DNA of 64,000 nt from Nakamurella aerolata (GCF_013002705.1 NZ_JABEND010000005.1:248001-312000), one strand, 5' to 3'; numbered from the stretch's first letter, positions 34,142-43,988 are shown. Made by a program: numbers and translations. The notes: a model not told the origin generated them from the letters alone.

Positions 34142-35848
34142 TCAAAAAGTGCGGTCCGAACCGGCCGGCACCGACGCCGACACCGGCATCGACCGCGGTA
34201 GGTCCGACCGGGCCAACGCCACCGTCGACGCTATGGCACCACCGGCAGCCAGCAACGCCACCAGCCCAACAACCACCGTGAAGGACGGGGCGAAAGCAAA
34301 GTGCCTGTTGAAGGTTTGGGCGGCACTCGCCAGCGTCCCGAAGGTCAAGTTCTGGCCGCGCGGCAACCAGGTGTAGCCGGCGGAGATCCACAGCGCCCAC
34401 CCGCACACCAGCAGCCCGTAGAGACACAGAACGGTGGCCGTCCAGCGCCGGAACCGACCCAGCCCGAATGCCGCAGCAATGGCAATGGGCAGTAACAGTC
34501 CCAGCATGGCGGGATAGGCATAGCGGCCTTGAATCCCGGTGAGCGCGGTGTACTTGGAATATTGCGCGTAGGCGTTGTAGAGCACCGCGACGATCATTCC
34601 CACCCCGAGCAACCACGGCAGCACGATCATCAAGCGGCGGCCGGGCACCACCCACACACTGACAACAACGCTGGCCAGGGCGATCAGCGTCATCACCCAC
34701 AACAATCCGCCCGGCAGCTGGGGCGGCTCGTGCAGTCCGAGCGAACCCCAGAACCGGGAAGCCAGGGTGTCGCCGAGCGTTTGCCAGTACTTGGCGGAGT
34801 CCATCGGGTTGGCCGCGGTGCGCAGGTCGCCAGTGACCCGGGCGAAGCGCGATCCCCAGGCTTGTTCGGCCGGCAGCACCGCGCCGAATTGGATCAGGTT
34901 GCGGATCGGCCAGGCCGCGGTCAGCGCTGCGCCGGTCACCAACGCCGCTGCCACCGCCGGCCGTGGCCACCGGCGCCACCGCAGCCACTGGTACAGGTAG
35001 GCCACCGGTATCGCTGCGGCCACCAGAATCACCGTCACCTTGGTCAGCGCCGCGGCAATCGCCAGCACCGACAGCTGCACCGCCGTTCGCACGCTTCGGT
35101 CGCCGCGCATCACCCCGAGCGCCAGCGCCAGGATGGCCGTGCCGATGCTGATCGCCAGAGCGTCGTTGGTGATGGTGGCCACCAGCCGGGGCAGCCCGGG
35201 GATCAGCGCGGGCAGGAACGGTGCTGCCGCCACCGCGGCGGGGGCGAAAGCGAGCTTGCCGGCCCGGCCGGAGAAGATCGTCCTCGCGGCACGGTGGAAC
35301 AGCCATGGCAGCGGCAGGATCAGCAGCAGGTTGGCCGCCCTGAGCCAGAAGACCAACTGATCAACGGGCAGGTCGTCGGCGCCCGGCATCAGCCACATGA
35401 CGCCACCGAGTACCGCGTAGTACAGCGGGGGGTGCTGGGTCAGATAGTTGGTGGCGTCCTGCGGATCGCGGGCATTGCCACCGAGGTCGTTCAGCGAGGG
35501 ACGATCGCCGCGGGGGGTGGCGACGTAGTCAGCCCAGCTCGGGCTGTTTCGCTTCATCTGGGTCTTCGCATACTCGGCCTCGGCCCCGCGCACCCCGGTG
35601 GACCGATGCAGGTTCCCAGGGTTGAGCGCGAGATCGCCGTGTGCAGCCGCCACCACGCGATCGAAGTGGAACGGCTCGTCCGGGCCGATGAGTGTTGGCG
35701 AATGCAGCAGAAACCCGAGACACACCGCGAGCAGCGTCAGGGTCCCGCCGAGCACCGCAAGCCGGCCGGAGCGCCGGTGCCGCCACCGCGCCGCGCCGGC
35801 GGCACCCTCAGTTGGCCCTGGCCGGCCAGCGGTGTCGGCGGCAGGCAC
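34142..35848 (-). CDS. DUF2142 family membrane protein (copy A)
   Basis: About 568 residues with ~12 TM helices. After TM1, a large loop contains PDEPFHFDRVVAAAHGDL and TNYLTQHPPLYYAVLGGVMW, the loop motifs of DUF2142, predicted GT-C glycosyltransferases. AWGSRF, SLGLHEPPQLP and GIQGRYAYPAMLG match copy B at 36983. GTG 35848 lies 18 bp after the rmlA stop. In actinobacteria such proteins accompany polysaccharide export loci; the transferred sugar is unknown. It sits between rmlA and manC on one probable transcript. Confidence 0.85.
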   Translation of the reverse strand: MPAADTAGRPGPTEGAAGAARWRHRRSGRLAVLGGTLTLLAVCLGFLLHSPTLIGPDEPFHFDRVVAAAHGDLALNPGNLHRSTGVRGAEAEYAKTQMKRNSPSWADYVATPRGDRPSLNDLGGNARDPQDATNYLTQHPPLYYAVLGGVMWLMPGADDLPVDQLVFWLRAANLLLILPLPWLFHRAARTIFSGRAGKLAFAPAAVAAAPFLPALIPGLPRLVATITNDALAISIGTAILALALGVMRGDRSVRTAVQLSVLAIAAALTKVTVILVAAAIPVAYLYQWLRWRRWPRPAVAAALVTGAALTAAWPIRNLIQFGAVLPAEQAWGSRFARVTGDLRTAANPMDSAKYWQTLGDTLASRFWGSLGLHEPPQLPGGLLWVMTLIALASVVVSVWVVPGRRLMIVLPWLLGVGMIVAVLYNAYAQYSKYTALTGIQGRYAYPAMLGLLLPIAIAAAFGLGRFRRWTATVLCLYGLLVCGWALWISAGYTWLPRGQNLTFGTLASAAQTFNRHFAFAPSFTVVVGLVALLAAGGAIASTVALARSDLPRSMPVSASVPAGSDRTF

Positions 35849-35865
35849 TTTCGGAAGCGGCCGGG

Positions 35866-36747
35866 TCAACCGGCGGCTCCGGCGGCCCGTGCCACGTCCA
35901 TCACGTACTGGCCGTACGGCGACTTCGCCAGCGCCCGACCGAGGGCAAGGCACTGATCGGCGGTGATGAAACCGTTGCGCAGGGCGATCTCCTCAAGACA
36001 CGAGACCCGCACGCCCTGCCGGTGTTCGAGCACCTGGACGAACTGCCCGGCCTCCAGCAGCGAGTCGTGGGTGCCGGTGTCCAGCCAGGCGAATCCCCGT
36101 CCCAGATCAACCAACTGCGCCTTGCCGTCGGCCAGGTACAGGTTGTTCAGGTCGGTGATCTCCAGCTCGCCGCGGGCCGACGGCTGCAGGTTCTTGGCGT
36201 ACTCGAGCACCTTGTTGTCGTAGACGTACAACCCGGTGATCGCCAGGTTCGATTTCGGCTGCGCCGGCTTCTCCTCGATGGAGATCAACCGGCCGGACTC
36301 GTCGGCCTCGCCGACGCCGTACCGCTCCGGATCGGACACCCGGTAGCCGAACAGCACACAGCCGTCGACGTCGGCGGTCACCTGCTTGAGGGTCTGCGAG
36401 AACCCGTGGCCGTAAAAGATGTTGTCGCCCAACACCAATGCCACGCTGTCGTCGCCGACGTGATCGGCGCCGATGATGAAAGCCTCCGCCAGCCCGTTCG
36501 GCTGCGGCTGTTCGGCGTAGGTGATCGTCAGGCCCCACTCCGAGCCGTCGCCGAGCAACCGCCGGAACGCCGCGTTGTCCTCAGGGGTGGTGATCACCAA
36601 CACCTCGGTGATCCCGGCGAGCATCAGCACCGACAGCGGGTAGTAGATCATCGGCTTGTCGTACACCGGCAGCAGCTGCTTGGACGCGGCCTTGGTGATC
36701 GGATGCAGACGGGTGCCGGCGCCGCCGGCCAGAATGATGCCCTTCAT
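35866..36747 (-). CDS. rmlA: Glucose-1-phosphate thymidylyltransferase
   Basis: A 293-residue enzyme, first step of dTDP-L-rhamnose synthesis. Signatures: [18 protein letters not shown] (nucleotide loop), [42 protein letters not shown] and [13 protein letters not shown]. The length is standard. It heads the minus-strand series rmlA-DUF2142-manC-GT-C-GT-C and is divergent from DUF2142 copy B. rmlD is at 59664; rmlB and rmlC are not in the window. The combination of rhamnose and mannose nucleotide sugar genes points to a mannose/rhamnose-containing surface glycan. Confidence 0.97.
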   Translation of the reverse strand: MKGIILAGGAGTRLHPITKAASKQLLPVYDKPMIYYPLSVLMLAGITEVLVITTPEDNAAFRRLLGDGSEWGLTITYAEQPQPNGLAEAFIIGADHVGDDSVALVLGDNIFYGHGFSQTLKQVTADVDGCVLFGYRVSDPERYGVGEADESGRLISIEEKPAQPKSNLAITGLYVYDNKVLEYAKNLQPSARGELEITDLNNLYLADGKAQLVDLGRGFAWLDTGTHDSLLEAGQFVQVLEHRQGVRVSCLEEIALRNGFITADQCLALGRALAKSPYGQYVMDVARAAGAAG

Positions 36748-36982
36748 CGCCTTCCTCGCGCAGGGGGCGGCTCGCTCGCTGCCGGTGATCGACGGGCGCC
36801 CGCGTTCCGGCCGCGGCCGGGACGCCGACGCGAACCCGTCGGTCCGCCTGCTGTTTCTTTGGTTGTCTGTCGGGTGGACGGATGCTCTGGCGGTGCGTGG
36901 TGAGCATGACGGACCCTACCGGAGGCGCCGCCCCGGCCCGGCGTCATCGGGGCGAATCGCCGCCGCTGCTAGCGTCTGCTGC

Positions 36983-38731
36983 GTGGGGCAGCCGCGGGAG
37001 ACTGTGCGGGACGCACCTCGTCCGCGGCCGGCGGGGCGCTCGCGCGCCGGTCACCGGGCCGGGACGGGCGCGTTGCGCAGTGCTGCTGCGCTGCCGGTGA
37101 TCGGTGGCACGCTGCTCTTCTTCGGGGTCTGCCTCGGTTTCCTGCTCAGTACCCCGACGCTCAACGGTGCCGACGAAGAGTTCCATGTCGACCGGGTGGT
37201 GGCCGCCGCCCACGGCGCGTTGCTGCCCGGCCCCGGCTCGCTGCCGGAATCCACAGCGGTGCAGCGCGGCGCCGACCTCTACGTGCGCTCCACCATGATC
37301 CGCAACGGGCCGTCGTTGGCGGAGTTTGCCCCGCTGCCGCGGGACGAGCGGCCCTCACTCGACCAGCTGGGCGGCGCGGCCCGCCCACCGGACGGCTCCA
37401 CCGAAGACGCCGTGTCGAACTACCAGACCCAGCATCCCCCGCTGTACTACGACCTGATGGGCGCGGCGATGTGGCTGATGCCCGGCGCCGACTCGATCCC
37501 GTTGGACCAGTTGGTGTTCTGGCTGCGGTTGTTCAACGTGCTGCTGATGCTGCCGGTGCCGGCGCTGCTGTGGGCCGGGGCGAAGGCGCTGTTCGGGCCG
37601 GGGCCGCAGGCCGTGGCGGCGGCTTTCCTGCCGGCGTTCGTCCCCGGGCTCCCGCGGATCGCGGCGACCGTCACCAACGACACCTTGGCGGTGCTGATCG
37701 GGGCGGCGCTGATCTGGCTGGCGCTGAAGGTGATGGGCGGCGACCTGACGCGGCGCACCGCCGTGCTGATCGCTGCGGTGGCGGTCGCCGGGTCGCTGAC
37801 CAAGCTGACGGTGATGATCCTGACCCCGCTGATCGTGCTGGCCTACCTGATCGGTTGGCGGCGCTCCGGGCGGCCACCTCCGCCGGCCACCATCGCGACG
37901 CTTGCGATCGGGGCATTGCTGGCCGCGCTGTGGTGGGTGGTCAGTCTGATCAGGTTCGGCAGCCTGTTCGCCGCACCGCAGGCCTGGGGCAGCAGGTATC
38001 TCAAGCAGCTCGGGGCGCCGCGGGCGGCCGACGACCCTGCCGATTTCGGGTTCTTCCTGCGCCAGATGGTCAAGCAGGTCCCGCTCCGGCTGTTCGGGTC
38101 GCTCGGCCTGCACGAGCCACCGCAGCTGCCGTGGCCACTGCTGATCGCCTTGTGCGCCTCACTGCCGATCACCCTGATCGCCGCCGTCATCGCCTACCGC
38201 AGGGTCCGCTGGGACCTGCTGATCATCTGGGGATTCGCGGCCGGCCTGATGGTGCTGATGGTGCGCGAGTCGTGGGCCACCTACTCGCAGTTCCGGGCGC
38301 TGGCCGGCATTCAGGGCCGGTACGTCTACCCCGCAGTGGCCGGCCTGCTGATCCCGTTCGCGGCCGGACTTGTGGTGTTTCTCGGCCGGGCGCGGCGGTG
38401 GACGCCGGCGGTGGCTGCGGCGCTGGCGACCCTGATCTCGGGTTGGGCGCTTTACCTGTCGTTCGGCTTCACCTGGCTGCACCGATTCGAGACGCTCACC
38501 CCGGGGAATCTGCGGCGGGCCGTCGCCACCATGGCCGGGCATTTCCCGTTCGGCAAGCCGGTCCCGCAGCTGATCGCGCTCCTCGGTGTCGCCGCGGTGA
38601 TCGGCGGGCTGGTGATCGCGGTCCGCTGCGTGCCGCGGGGGCGGTCAGGACGGCCGGCGGTCCGGCAGCTCAGCCCCGCCGGCGACCTTCGCGGACCGGG
38701 AGGCGGCAGCGGCCCTGACGGCCAGGGCTAG
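36983..38731 (+). CDS. DUF2142 family membrane protein (copy B)
   Basis: About 582 residues from GTG 36983 (GTG 37004, preceded by GGGAG, is an alternative), ~12 TM helices. Loop motifs GADEEFHVDRVVAAAHGAL and NYQTQHPPLYYDLMGAAMWLMPG parallel copy A, as do AWGSRYLKQL, SLGLHEPPQLPWP and GIQGRYVYPAVAGLL. Predicted extracytoplasmic glycosyltransferase using a lipid-linked sugar. Divergent from rmlA; convergent with wbbL, which it overlaps by 87 bp. The longer upstream frame overlaps rmlA antisense and is not used. Confidence 0.83.
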   Translation: MGQPRETVRDAPRPRPAGRSRAGHRAGTGALRSAAALPVIGGTLLFFGVCLGFLLSTPTLNGADEEFHVDRVVAAAHGALLPGPGSLPESTAVQRGADLYVRSTMIRNGPSLAEFAPLPRDERPSLDQLGGAARPPDGSTEDAVSNYQTQHPPLYYDLMGAAMWLMPGADSIPLDQLVFWLRLFNVLLMLPVPALLWAGAKALFGPGPQAVAAAFLPAFVPGLPRIAATVTNDTLAVLIGAALIWLALKVMGGDLTRRTAVLIAAVAVAGSLTKLTVMILTPLIVLAYLIGWRRSGRPPPPATIATLAIGALLAALWWVVSLIRFGSLFAAPQAWGSRYLKQLGAPRAADDPADFGFFLRQMVKQVPLRLFGSLGLHEPPQLPWPLLIALCASLPITLIAAVIAYRRVRWDLLIIWGFAAGLMVLMVRESWATYSQFRALAGIQGRYVYPAVAGLLIPFAAGLVVFLGRARRWTPAVAAALATLISGWALYLSFGFTWLHRFETLTPGNLRRAVATMAGHFPFGKPVPQLIALLGVAAVIGGLVIAVRCVPRGRSGRPAVRQLSPAGDLRGPGGGSGPDGQG

Positions 38732-39661
38732 CCGCAGCGCCCAGCGCACCGGCGCCTGCCACGGCCGCGCATACCGTCCGGACAGGTACCGGTAGGCGCT
38801 GGCGTGGTGGGCCCTTGACATCGCGGTGCGGTCACGGCTGGCGGCGTGGCCGCCGAGGTGCGTGACGCTCGCGCTCGGCACGTACATGCTGACCCAGCCG
38901 GCCCTGGCCAGCCGGTCGCCGAGGTCGACATCCTCGAAATACATGAAGTAGTCATCGTCGAAACCGCCGATCTCGGCAAAAGCGTTGCGCCGCACCAACA
39001 AGCAGGATCCGCTGAGCCAACCGGCCTTGCGCTCGACAGGTTCGGCGTGGTCCTGGCGGTACGTCTTGGTCCACGGGTTGCCCGGCCAGCACCAACCGAG
39101 CAGGGCGTGGCCGGCACCGGCACCGAGAGACGGCAGCTGCCGCGCGGACGGATACACCACCCCGTCCGCCGTGGTGATCAGCGGACCGACGGCGCCGGCC
39201 TCCGGATGCCGGCGCAGCCCTGCCAGCAACTCGTCCAGCGCACCCGGGCCGAGCACCACGTCAGGGTTGACGATCAGCACCGGGTCGGCCCCGGCCGGCA
39301 GCGCGCCGACACCGGCGTTGACCCCGCCGCCGTAGCCGAGGTTGCGCCCGTTGTGCACGACGGTGACGTCCGGACGCCGCTCCGCGGCCTCGACACTGCC
39401 GTCGTCCGAGCCGTTGTCGGAGATCACAACGGCGAGCGGCACCGTGCTGGCGGCCGACAGCGAGTCCAGCAGCGCCGCCAGCGTTTCCCCCGGCGAGTAC
39501 GTCACCGTGACAACGCCAACCCGCCGCGTCGCGGCCGACTCGGCGAGCTCGGCCGCCTCGGCCGGCGCGGCAGGCTCGGCAGGCGCGGCCGGCCCGGCGG
39601 GTTCGGCGGGTTCGGCGGACTCGGCCGGCAACGGTGGTGTGCCGGGCGCCGGGTCGGTCAT
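38645..39661 (-). CDS. wbbL: WbbL-like rhamnosyltransferase (GT2)
   Basis: A 338-residue GT2 enzyme. After ~45 Pro/Ala/Glu-rich residues, the GT-A fold shows VGVVTVTYSPGETL, ISDNGSDDGS, NLGYGGGVNAG, LIVNPDVVLG (DxD-like) and FMYFEDVDLGDRL, the pattern of rhamnosyltransferases such as mycobacterial WbbL, which adds Rha from dTDP-Rha to GlcNAc-PP-polyprenol and so starts the galactan linker. It has the same position as Rv3265c next to manC and rmlD. ATG 39661 overlaps the stop of the upstream GT (ATGA), with GGAG in front. Its 3' end overlaps DUF2142 copy B by 87 bp. The linker role is inferred from synteny. Confidence 0.85.
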   Translation of the reverse strand: MTDPAPGTPPLPAESAEPAEPAGPAAPAEPAAPAEAAELAESAATRRVGVVTVTYSPGETLAALLDSLSAASTVPLAVVISDNGSDDGSVEAAERRPDVTVVHNGRNLGYGGGVNAGVGALPAGADPVLIVNPDVVLGPGALDELLAGLRRHPEAGAVGPLITTADGVVYPSARQLPSLGAGAGHALLGWCWPGNPWTKTYRQDHAEPVERKAGWLSGSCLLVRRNAFAEIGGFDDDYFMYFEDVDLGDRLARAGWVSMYVPSASVTHLGGHAASRDRTAMSRAHHASAYRYLSGRYARPWQAPVRWALRLALAVRAAAASRSAKVAGGAELPDRRPS

Positions 39662-40842
39662 GGTCTCCATCCCTTTCCCTGCGCGGCGGCCCGCCGATAG
39701 GCGCGCAGATGCTTTGCCGCACAAGCGGTCCAGCTGAACTCGGCGCTGCGACGCAGACCGGCGGCGGCCAGCGTCGCGCGGCGCTCTGGCTGATCGATCA
39801 GCTCGGTGAGCGCGGCGCCGATGGCGCCGGCGTCGACCTCGGTGTAGGCCACCGCATCGCCGCCGATCTCCGGCATCGGCACCCTGGCGGTGGTGAGCGT
39901 CGCAGCGCCGCACGCCATCGCCTCGAGCACCGGCAGCCCGAATCCCTCCCCGAGCGACGGGTAGCAGGCCACCTCGGCGCCGCCGAGAAACGCCGCGAGC
40001 AGCTCGCCGGGCAGCCGCCCAACCTTGCGCACCTGGAGTGACGCCGGCACCGCCGCCAGCGCCGGTTCGACACCATCATCCCAGCCGTCGGCACCGGCCA
40101 GCAGCAACGCCGGCACCGGCCCGCCGGCCGCGGCTCGCGGCTGGAACGCCGTGACGAACCCGTCGATCAGCGCCGGCACATTCTTGCGCGGCTCCAAGGT
40201 GCCGAGAAAGGCGACCCAACCGGCCTCTTCCGAAACGCCCAGCTGCTCCCGCAGCCGGGTCAGCTCACCGTCGGTGGGCGGGTGGAACTGCCCGCTGTCC
40301 ACCCCGAGATGCGCCACCATCAGCTGCTGGGGGCGCGCCCCCGCGTATCGCGCCAACGCTGCGGCGGTGCCGTGAGTCGGCACGACGCAGGCTGCGGCGC
40401 GGCGCAGCGACATCGCGGTCCAGCGGCGGAAGAAGCGGCCCTTGACGCCGAGGTGCAACTCACGGTCGGAGAAGAAGGTGGCGTCGTGCAGCGTCACCAC
40501 AACGGGAACCGGGCTGGCCAGCGGCATCGTGTAGTGCGGCGAGTGCAGCACATCGACGTTCAGCGACCGCACCAGCAGCGGCAGCCGGCTCTGTTCCCAG
40601 ACCAGCCGGGCCGGCACCGGCTCCCAGCGCCGGGGAATCGGGACGATGTCGGCCTGCGGCGCCAGCGCGCCGAACCGGTCGGCGTCCCGCGCCTGACACA
40701 GCACCGTCAACGCGCCGCCGGCACCGGCCAGCTGCGGCGCCGCGGCCGCAGCCAGCTGCTGCACATAGCGCCCGACGCCGCCGACGGCGGCCGGAATGGC
40801 GGTCGCGTCCAGCGCCACTCTCGGCGCTGGAAGCTCCACCAC
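39658..40842 (-). CDS. GT4 family glycosyltransferase
   Basis: A 394-residue GT-B enzyme starting at GTG 40842, preceded by GAGGAG at 6 nt. N-domain: LDATAIPAAVGGVGRYVQQL, HSPHYTMPL, VTLHDATFF; C-domain: FLGTLEPRKNVPALIDGF, then YPSLGEGFGLPVLEAMACG with the E-x7-E type donor-binding motif. Similar to mannosyl- or rhamnosyltransferases of the locus at 43989 and 58537. Translationally coupled to wbbL. No TM segment; expected on the cytoplasmic face, extending a lipid-linked glycan. Donor probably GDP-Man or dTDP-Rha. Confidence 0.9.
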   Translation of the reverse strand: MVELPAPRVALDATAIPAAVGGVGRYVQQLAAAAAPQLAGAGGALTVLCQARDADRFGALAPQADIVPIPRRWEPVPARLVWEQSRLPLLVRSLNVDVLHSPHYTMPLASPVPVVVTLHDATFFSDRELHLGVKGRFFRRWTAMSLRRAAACVVPTHGTAAALARYAGARPQQLMVAHLGVDSGQFHPPTDGELTRLREQLGVSEEAGWVAFLGTLEPRKNVPALIDGFVTAFQPRAAAGGPVPALLLAGADGWDDGVEPALAAVPASLQVRKVGRLPGELLAAFLGGAEVACYPSLGEGFGLPVLEAMACGAATLTTARVPMPEIGGDAVAYTEVDAGAIGAALTELIDQPERRATLAAAGLRRSAEFSWTACAAKHLRAYRRAAAQGKGWRP

Positions 40843-41061
40843 TGCCAACTCCTCGCTACGGTCGGTCGGTGCGCTGGCGGCCGTGCCGCACCGGCGTTGG
40901 GCAGCGTAATGCAATGTGGCAGCGTTGCTTCCGGTGGCCAACCGGCGGCCGCGCGGCGGTCGAGCACGGCCGTGTCCGCTCCGCACACCCAGGCCGCTGT
41001 CTTAGGGTGCCGGTGTCCGTTCCATCCGGGGCCAGAACCCTGCGACGCCGCCGGTGCCCGG

Positions 41062-41109
41062 TCCGACAGACGGTCCGACAGAAAATCCGACAGCAGGTCC
41101 GACAGAAAG
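41062..41109. repeat. Four 12-bp tandem repeats upstream of the second YfhO-like gene
   Basis: TCCGACAG recurs at 41062, 41074, 41086 and 41098, exactly 12 bp apart, with variable last four bases. It ends 8 bp before the GTG start, overlapping the ribosome site. Third-position GC in all frames is poor, so it looks regulatory or neutral, not coding. Confidence 0.85.
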
Positions 41110-41117
41110 GCTGCCAC

Positions 41118-43979
41118 GTGGCCGACTCGCCCGCCCGCGCCGTCGATACCGGCGCAGATCCCGGCGACGATCCGGCTACCTCCGAGTCCGCCGCCGGCCG
41201 GCCGGCCCGGACGGCAGCGCCGGGCGGCAGGTGGGCGCTGCCTCGGTCACCCGAGCTGTTGATCCCGGCGACGGTGCTGGTGATGTTCGCGCTGTACATC
41301 ATCATCAGGCTGGCCGGTTCGCTGCTCGGCTTCGAGGTTTTCGCCGGGGCCGACCTGCTGGCGGCTCGGCCGCCGTGGAACCACGGCGGCACCCCGGTGG
41401 TCAGCGTCAACCCGCTGGTCGGCGACACCATCGACTCGCTGATCCCCAGCTACCTGGAGACGCACACCCGGCTGTGGGACGGCGATTTCGCCTGGTGGTC
41501 GGGTGATTCCGGCCCGGGAACGCCGCTGCTGGCCTCGACCAACCTCGGCATGGCAACACCGCTCACGGCGTGGCTGGCGATCTTCCCGCCGAGCTGGTCG
41601 CTCGGCCTGGTGAAGCTGCTGCAGCTGGTGACGGCGTTCGCCGGGATGACGCTGTGGCTGCGCCGGGTGGATGTGGCCCGTGGGCCCGCCATGGTCGGCG
41701 CGTTCGCCTACTGCGGCACCGGGTTCTTCGTCGGCTGGTCGAACTGGGTGCCGCAGGCCACCACCGCAGCGATGATCCCTGCGCTGTTCTGGGTGACCGA
41801 ACGGTTCCTGCAGCGGCGCACCCTCGGCTCCGCCATCCCGATCGCGCTGGTGATCGGCTTTCTGCTGCTGGCCGGTTTCCCGGCAGCGGCAGGGCACGCC
41901 ATCTATGCGGCGACGGCGTACTTCGTCATCCGACTGCTGGTGGAGCACCGCTCGTCCGGGCTGAGCTGGGGCCAGGAGCTGAAGAGCTTCGGCCTTGCCA
42001 TCGTCGCCGTCGTTGTCGGTGTTGCGCTGTCGGCCTTCCAACTACTGGCCCTGGCGGCGCAACTCGCCGGTACCGATCTGAGCTACCGGGCCAACCAGTT
42101 CTTCGGCGACCTGTCGCTGCGTTCGATGCTGTCGACGGTGCTGCCGCGGGCCTTCACCAGGGCCGGCTACCCGGCGTCCAACCCGATCGAGTCGTACGCC
42201 TATCTCGGCGCCGGTACCGTGCTGCTCGGCGCGGTGGCGATCTTCGCGGCGCGCTACTCCACCGTGCGCCGCGGTGTGGTTCCGCTGCTCACCACCGGCC
42301 TGGTGGTGTGTGTTGCCATCGTCTGGTGGCAGGGCTGGTGGACCGACTGGTTGTCGTCGGTGCCGGTGCTGGCCAACAACGCGCCGGGCCGGCTGCGGGA
42401 CCTTGTCGGCTTCTTTGCCGCCGGTCTCGCCGCGATCGGCCTCGACAGCATCCTGCGCGGCGGGCTGAACAGATTCCAGGCCCGCAGCCGCTCCGCCGTT
42501 GTTGTCACCTTCGGTGTGATCGCCGTGCTGGTGCTGGGCGGACTGTGGTGGCACTACCGGCCGCAGCTGCCGGACACCAGCGCGTTGACCTGGGACGTGC
42601 TGCTTGGTGTCGTCACGGTGCTGGCGCTGGTCGCGGCCGCCGTGCTGTGGCGGCGCCGGCTGGCGAGCCTGATCGCGGTGGCCGTTGCCGTTGTGGTGGC
42701 CGGCGTACAGCTGATCACCAACTCGGCGTTCTACTGGCCGACCGCAGACAAGTCGGAGTTCTACCAGGAGAACCCGCTGATCGCCGCCGCCCAACAACAT
42801 CAGGGCAACGACCGTTCGCTGCTGCTGGGGACCTTCCTCGGTTCCACCGGGCAGGCCTACAACCTGCGCACCGTCACCGGCCACACCTTCCAGCCCCAAC
42901 CGTGGCAGCACCTGCTGATGACCATCGACCCGACCGTGTACTCCGGCCCGGGCAAAACCCCGACCAACCCGATGCTGTCGATCGGTCTGAACGACCCGAA
43001 GATGGCCAACCGGTTGCTGGACCGGCTGGGGGCGCGCTGGGTGATCGCCCAGCCAGGCGCCGCGCTGCCGGGCCGAGCGTTGTCGCTGCAGGGCCAACCC
43101 CTGGCGGGTGACCCGCCGCCAGGGCCGTCGACAGCACTGGCCGATGGTGCCACCGTGGCGATTCCGGCGACCGGCACGACGGTGCGCGGCGTCCAACTCC
43201 GGCTGACCGCACCCGTCGAACGCGGCACCAAGGTCGCCGTCCGGATCCGGGTACTCGGCGCCGACGGCACCGAACTGGCCACCGGTGGGCTCACCAGCAA
43301 CGGTGCCGCGCCCGGCTGGTTGACGGTGCCGGTGGCCGGCGCCGCCATCCCGGCGCAGGCGCCGGTGCGGATCGAGGTGCGCAACGAGGGTGCGCCGCTG
43401 ACGCTGCTCCGCGGTCAGGGTCAACAGCCGTACGCGCGGTGGGTGGTCCCCGACCCGGCCAAGCCGGACAATCTGGTGCTGGTGTTCTCCGACACCCACG
43501 GCACGCTGTGGGAGCGCACCAGTGCGCTGCCGCGGATCCGCTGGGCCGGATCGGCCGAGGTGCTGCCGGACGAGAAGACCAGGCTGGAGCGGCTGCAGTC
43601 ACCAGAGTTGCCGGCCGGGACCGCCGTGTTCAACGCGCCACCACCGGGCGCGTCCAGCGGCGCCACCGCACAGCTGGATGTCGTCGAGGACAGCGGTGAT
43701 CGGATCGCGGTCAGGGTGAACGCCCGCGGGGCCGGCCACCTGGTGGTTGCCGACAGCATGCCGTCCGGCTGGACCGCAACGGTGGACGGCACCGAGGTCC
43801 CGATCGCGTTGGTGGATCAGGCTTTTGCCGCTGTGCCGGTGCCGGCCGGCGAGCATCTGGTCGAGTTCGACTACACCGGGTCGCACCGCACCTTGGGCAT
43901 CGCGGTCAGCGCCGGCGCCGTGCTGCTGTTGCTGGCCGCCGGTGCGCTGGTGTGGTGGCGCCGCCGGCGCACCGGCTGA
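41118..43979 (+). CDS. YfhO-like large polytopic membrane protein (second copy)
   Basis: A 953-residue protein from GTG 41118, with AAAGG 8 nt upstream. Residues ~50-560 contain ~13 TM helices, ~570-920 an extracytoplasmic beta-rich region, and the C-terminus one TM helix and basic residues. The loop GADLLAARPPWNHGG and the sequence GTGFFVGWSNWVPQATTAA correspond to GTDLLRTFAPWANPA and GTGFFVSFGTWVPQATTAA of the copy at 13697, including the conserved acidic first loop. Probably a lipid-carrier-dependent glycosyltransferase that decorates the glycan outside. Between two minus-strand GT genes. Confidence 0.85.
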   Translation: MADSPARAVDTGADPGDDPATSESAAGRPARTAAPGGRWALPRSPELLIPATVLVMFALYIIIRLAGSLLGFEVFAGADLLAARPPWNHGGTPVVSVNPLVGDTIDSLIPSYLETHTRLWDGDFAWWSGDSGPGTPLLASTNLGMATPLTAWLAIFPPSWSLGLVKLLQLVTAFAGMTLWLRRVDVARGPAMVGAFAYCGTGFFVGWSNWVPQATTAAMIPALFWVTERFLQRRTLGSAIPIALVIGFLLLAGFPAAAGHAIYAATAYFVIRLLVEHRSSGLSWGQELKSFGLAIVAVVVGVALSAFQLLALAAQLAGTDLSYRANQFFGDLSLRSMLSTVLPRAFTRAGYPASNPIESYAYLGAGTVLLGAVAIFAARYSTVRRGVVPLLTTGLVVCVAIVWWQGWWTDWLSSVPVLANNAPGRLRDLVGFFAAGLAAIGLDSILRGGLNRFQARSRSAVVVTFGVIAVLVLGGLWWHYRPQLPDTSALTWDVLLGVVTVLALVAAAVLWRRRLASLIAVAVAVVVAGVQLITNSAFYWPTADKSEFYQENPLIAAAQQHQGNDRSLLLGTFLGSTGQAYNLRTVTGHTFQPQPWQHLLMTIDPTVYSGPGKTPTNPMLSIGLNDPKMANRLLDRLGARWVIAQPGAALPGRALSLQGQPLAGDPPPGPSTALADGATVAIPATGTTVRGVQLRLTAPVERGTKVAVRIRVLGADGTELATGGLTSNGAAPGWLTVPVAGAAIPAQAPVRIEVRNEGAPLTLLRGQGQQPYARWVVPDPAKPDNLVLVFSDTHGTLWERTSALPRIRWAGSAEVLPDEKTRLERLQSPELPAGTAVFNAPPPGASSGATAQLDVVEDSGDRIAVRVNARGAGHLVVADSMPSGWTATVDGTEVPIALVDQAFAAVPVPAGEHLVEFDYTGSHRTLGIAVSAGAVLLLLAAGALVWWRRRRTG

Positions 43980-43988
43980 GCGGGCGGT

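Noticed and set aside
41054-41506. Plus-strand frame starting PGPTDGPTENPTAGPTE over the 12-bp repeats
   Set aside because: Low third-position GC in the repeat part, and it then runs out of phase with the YfhO-like gene that has its own ribosome site.
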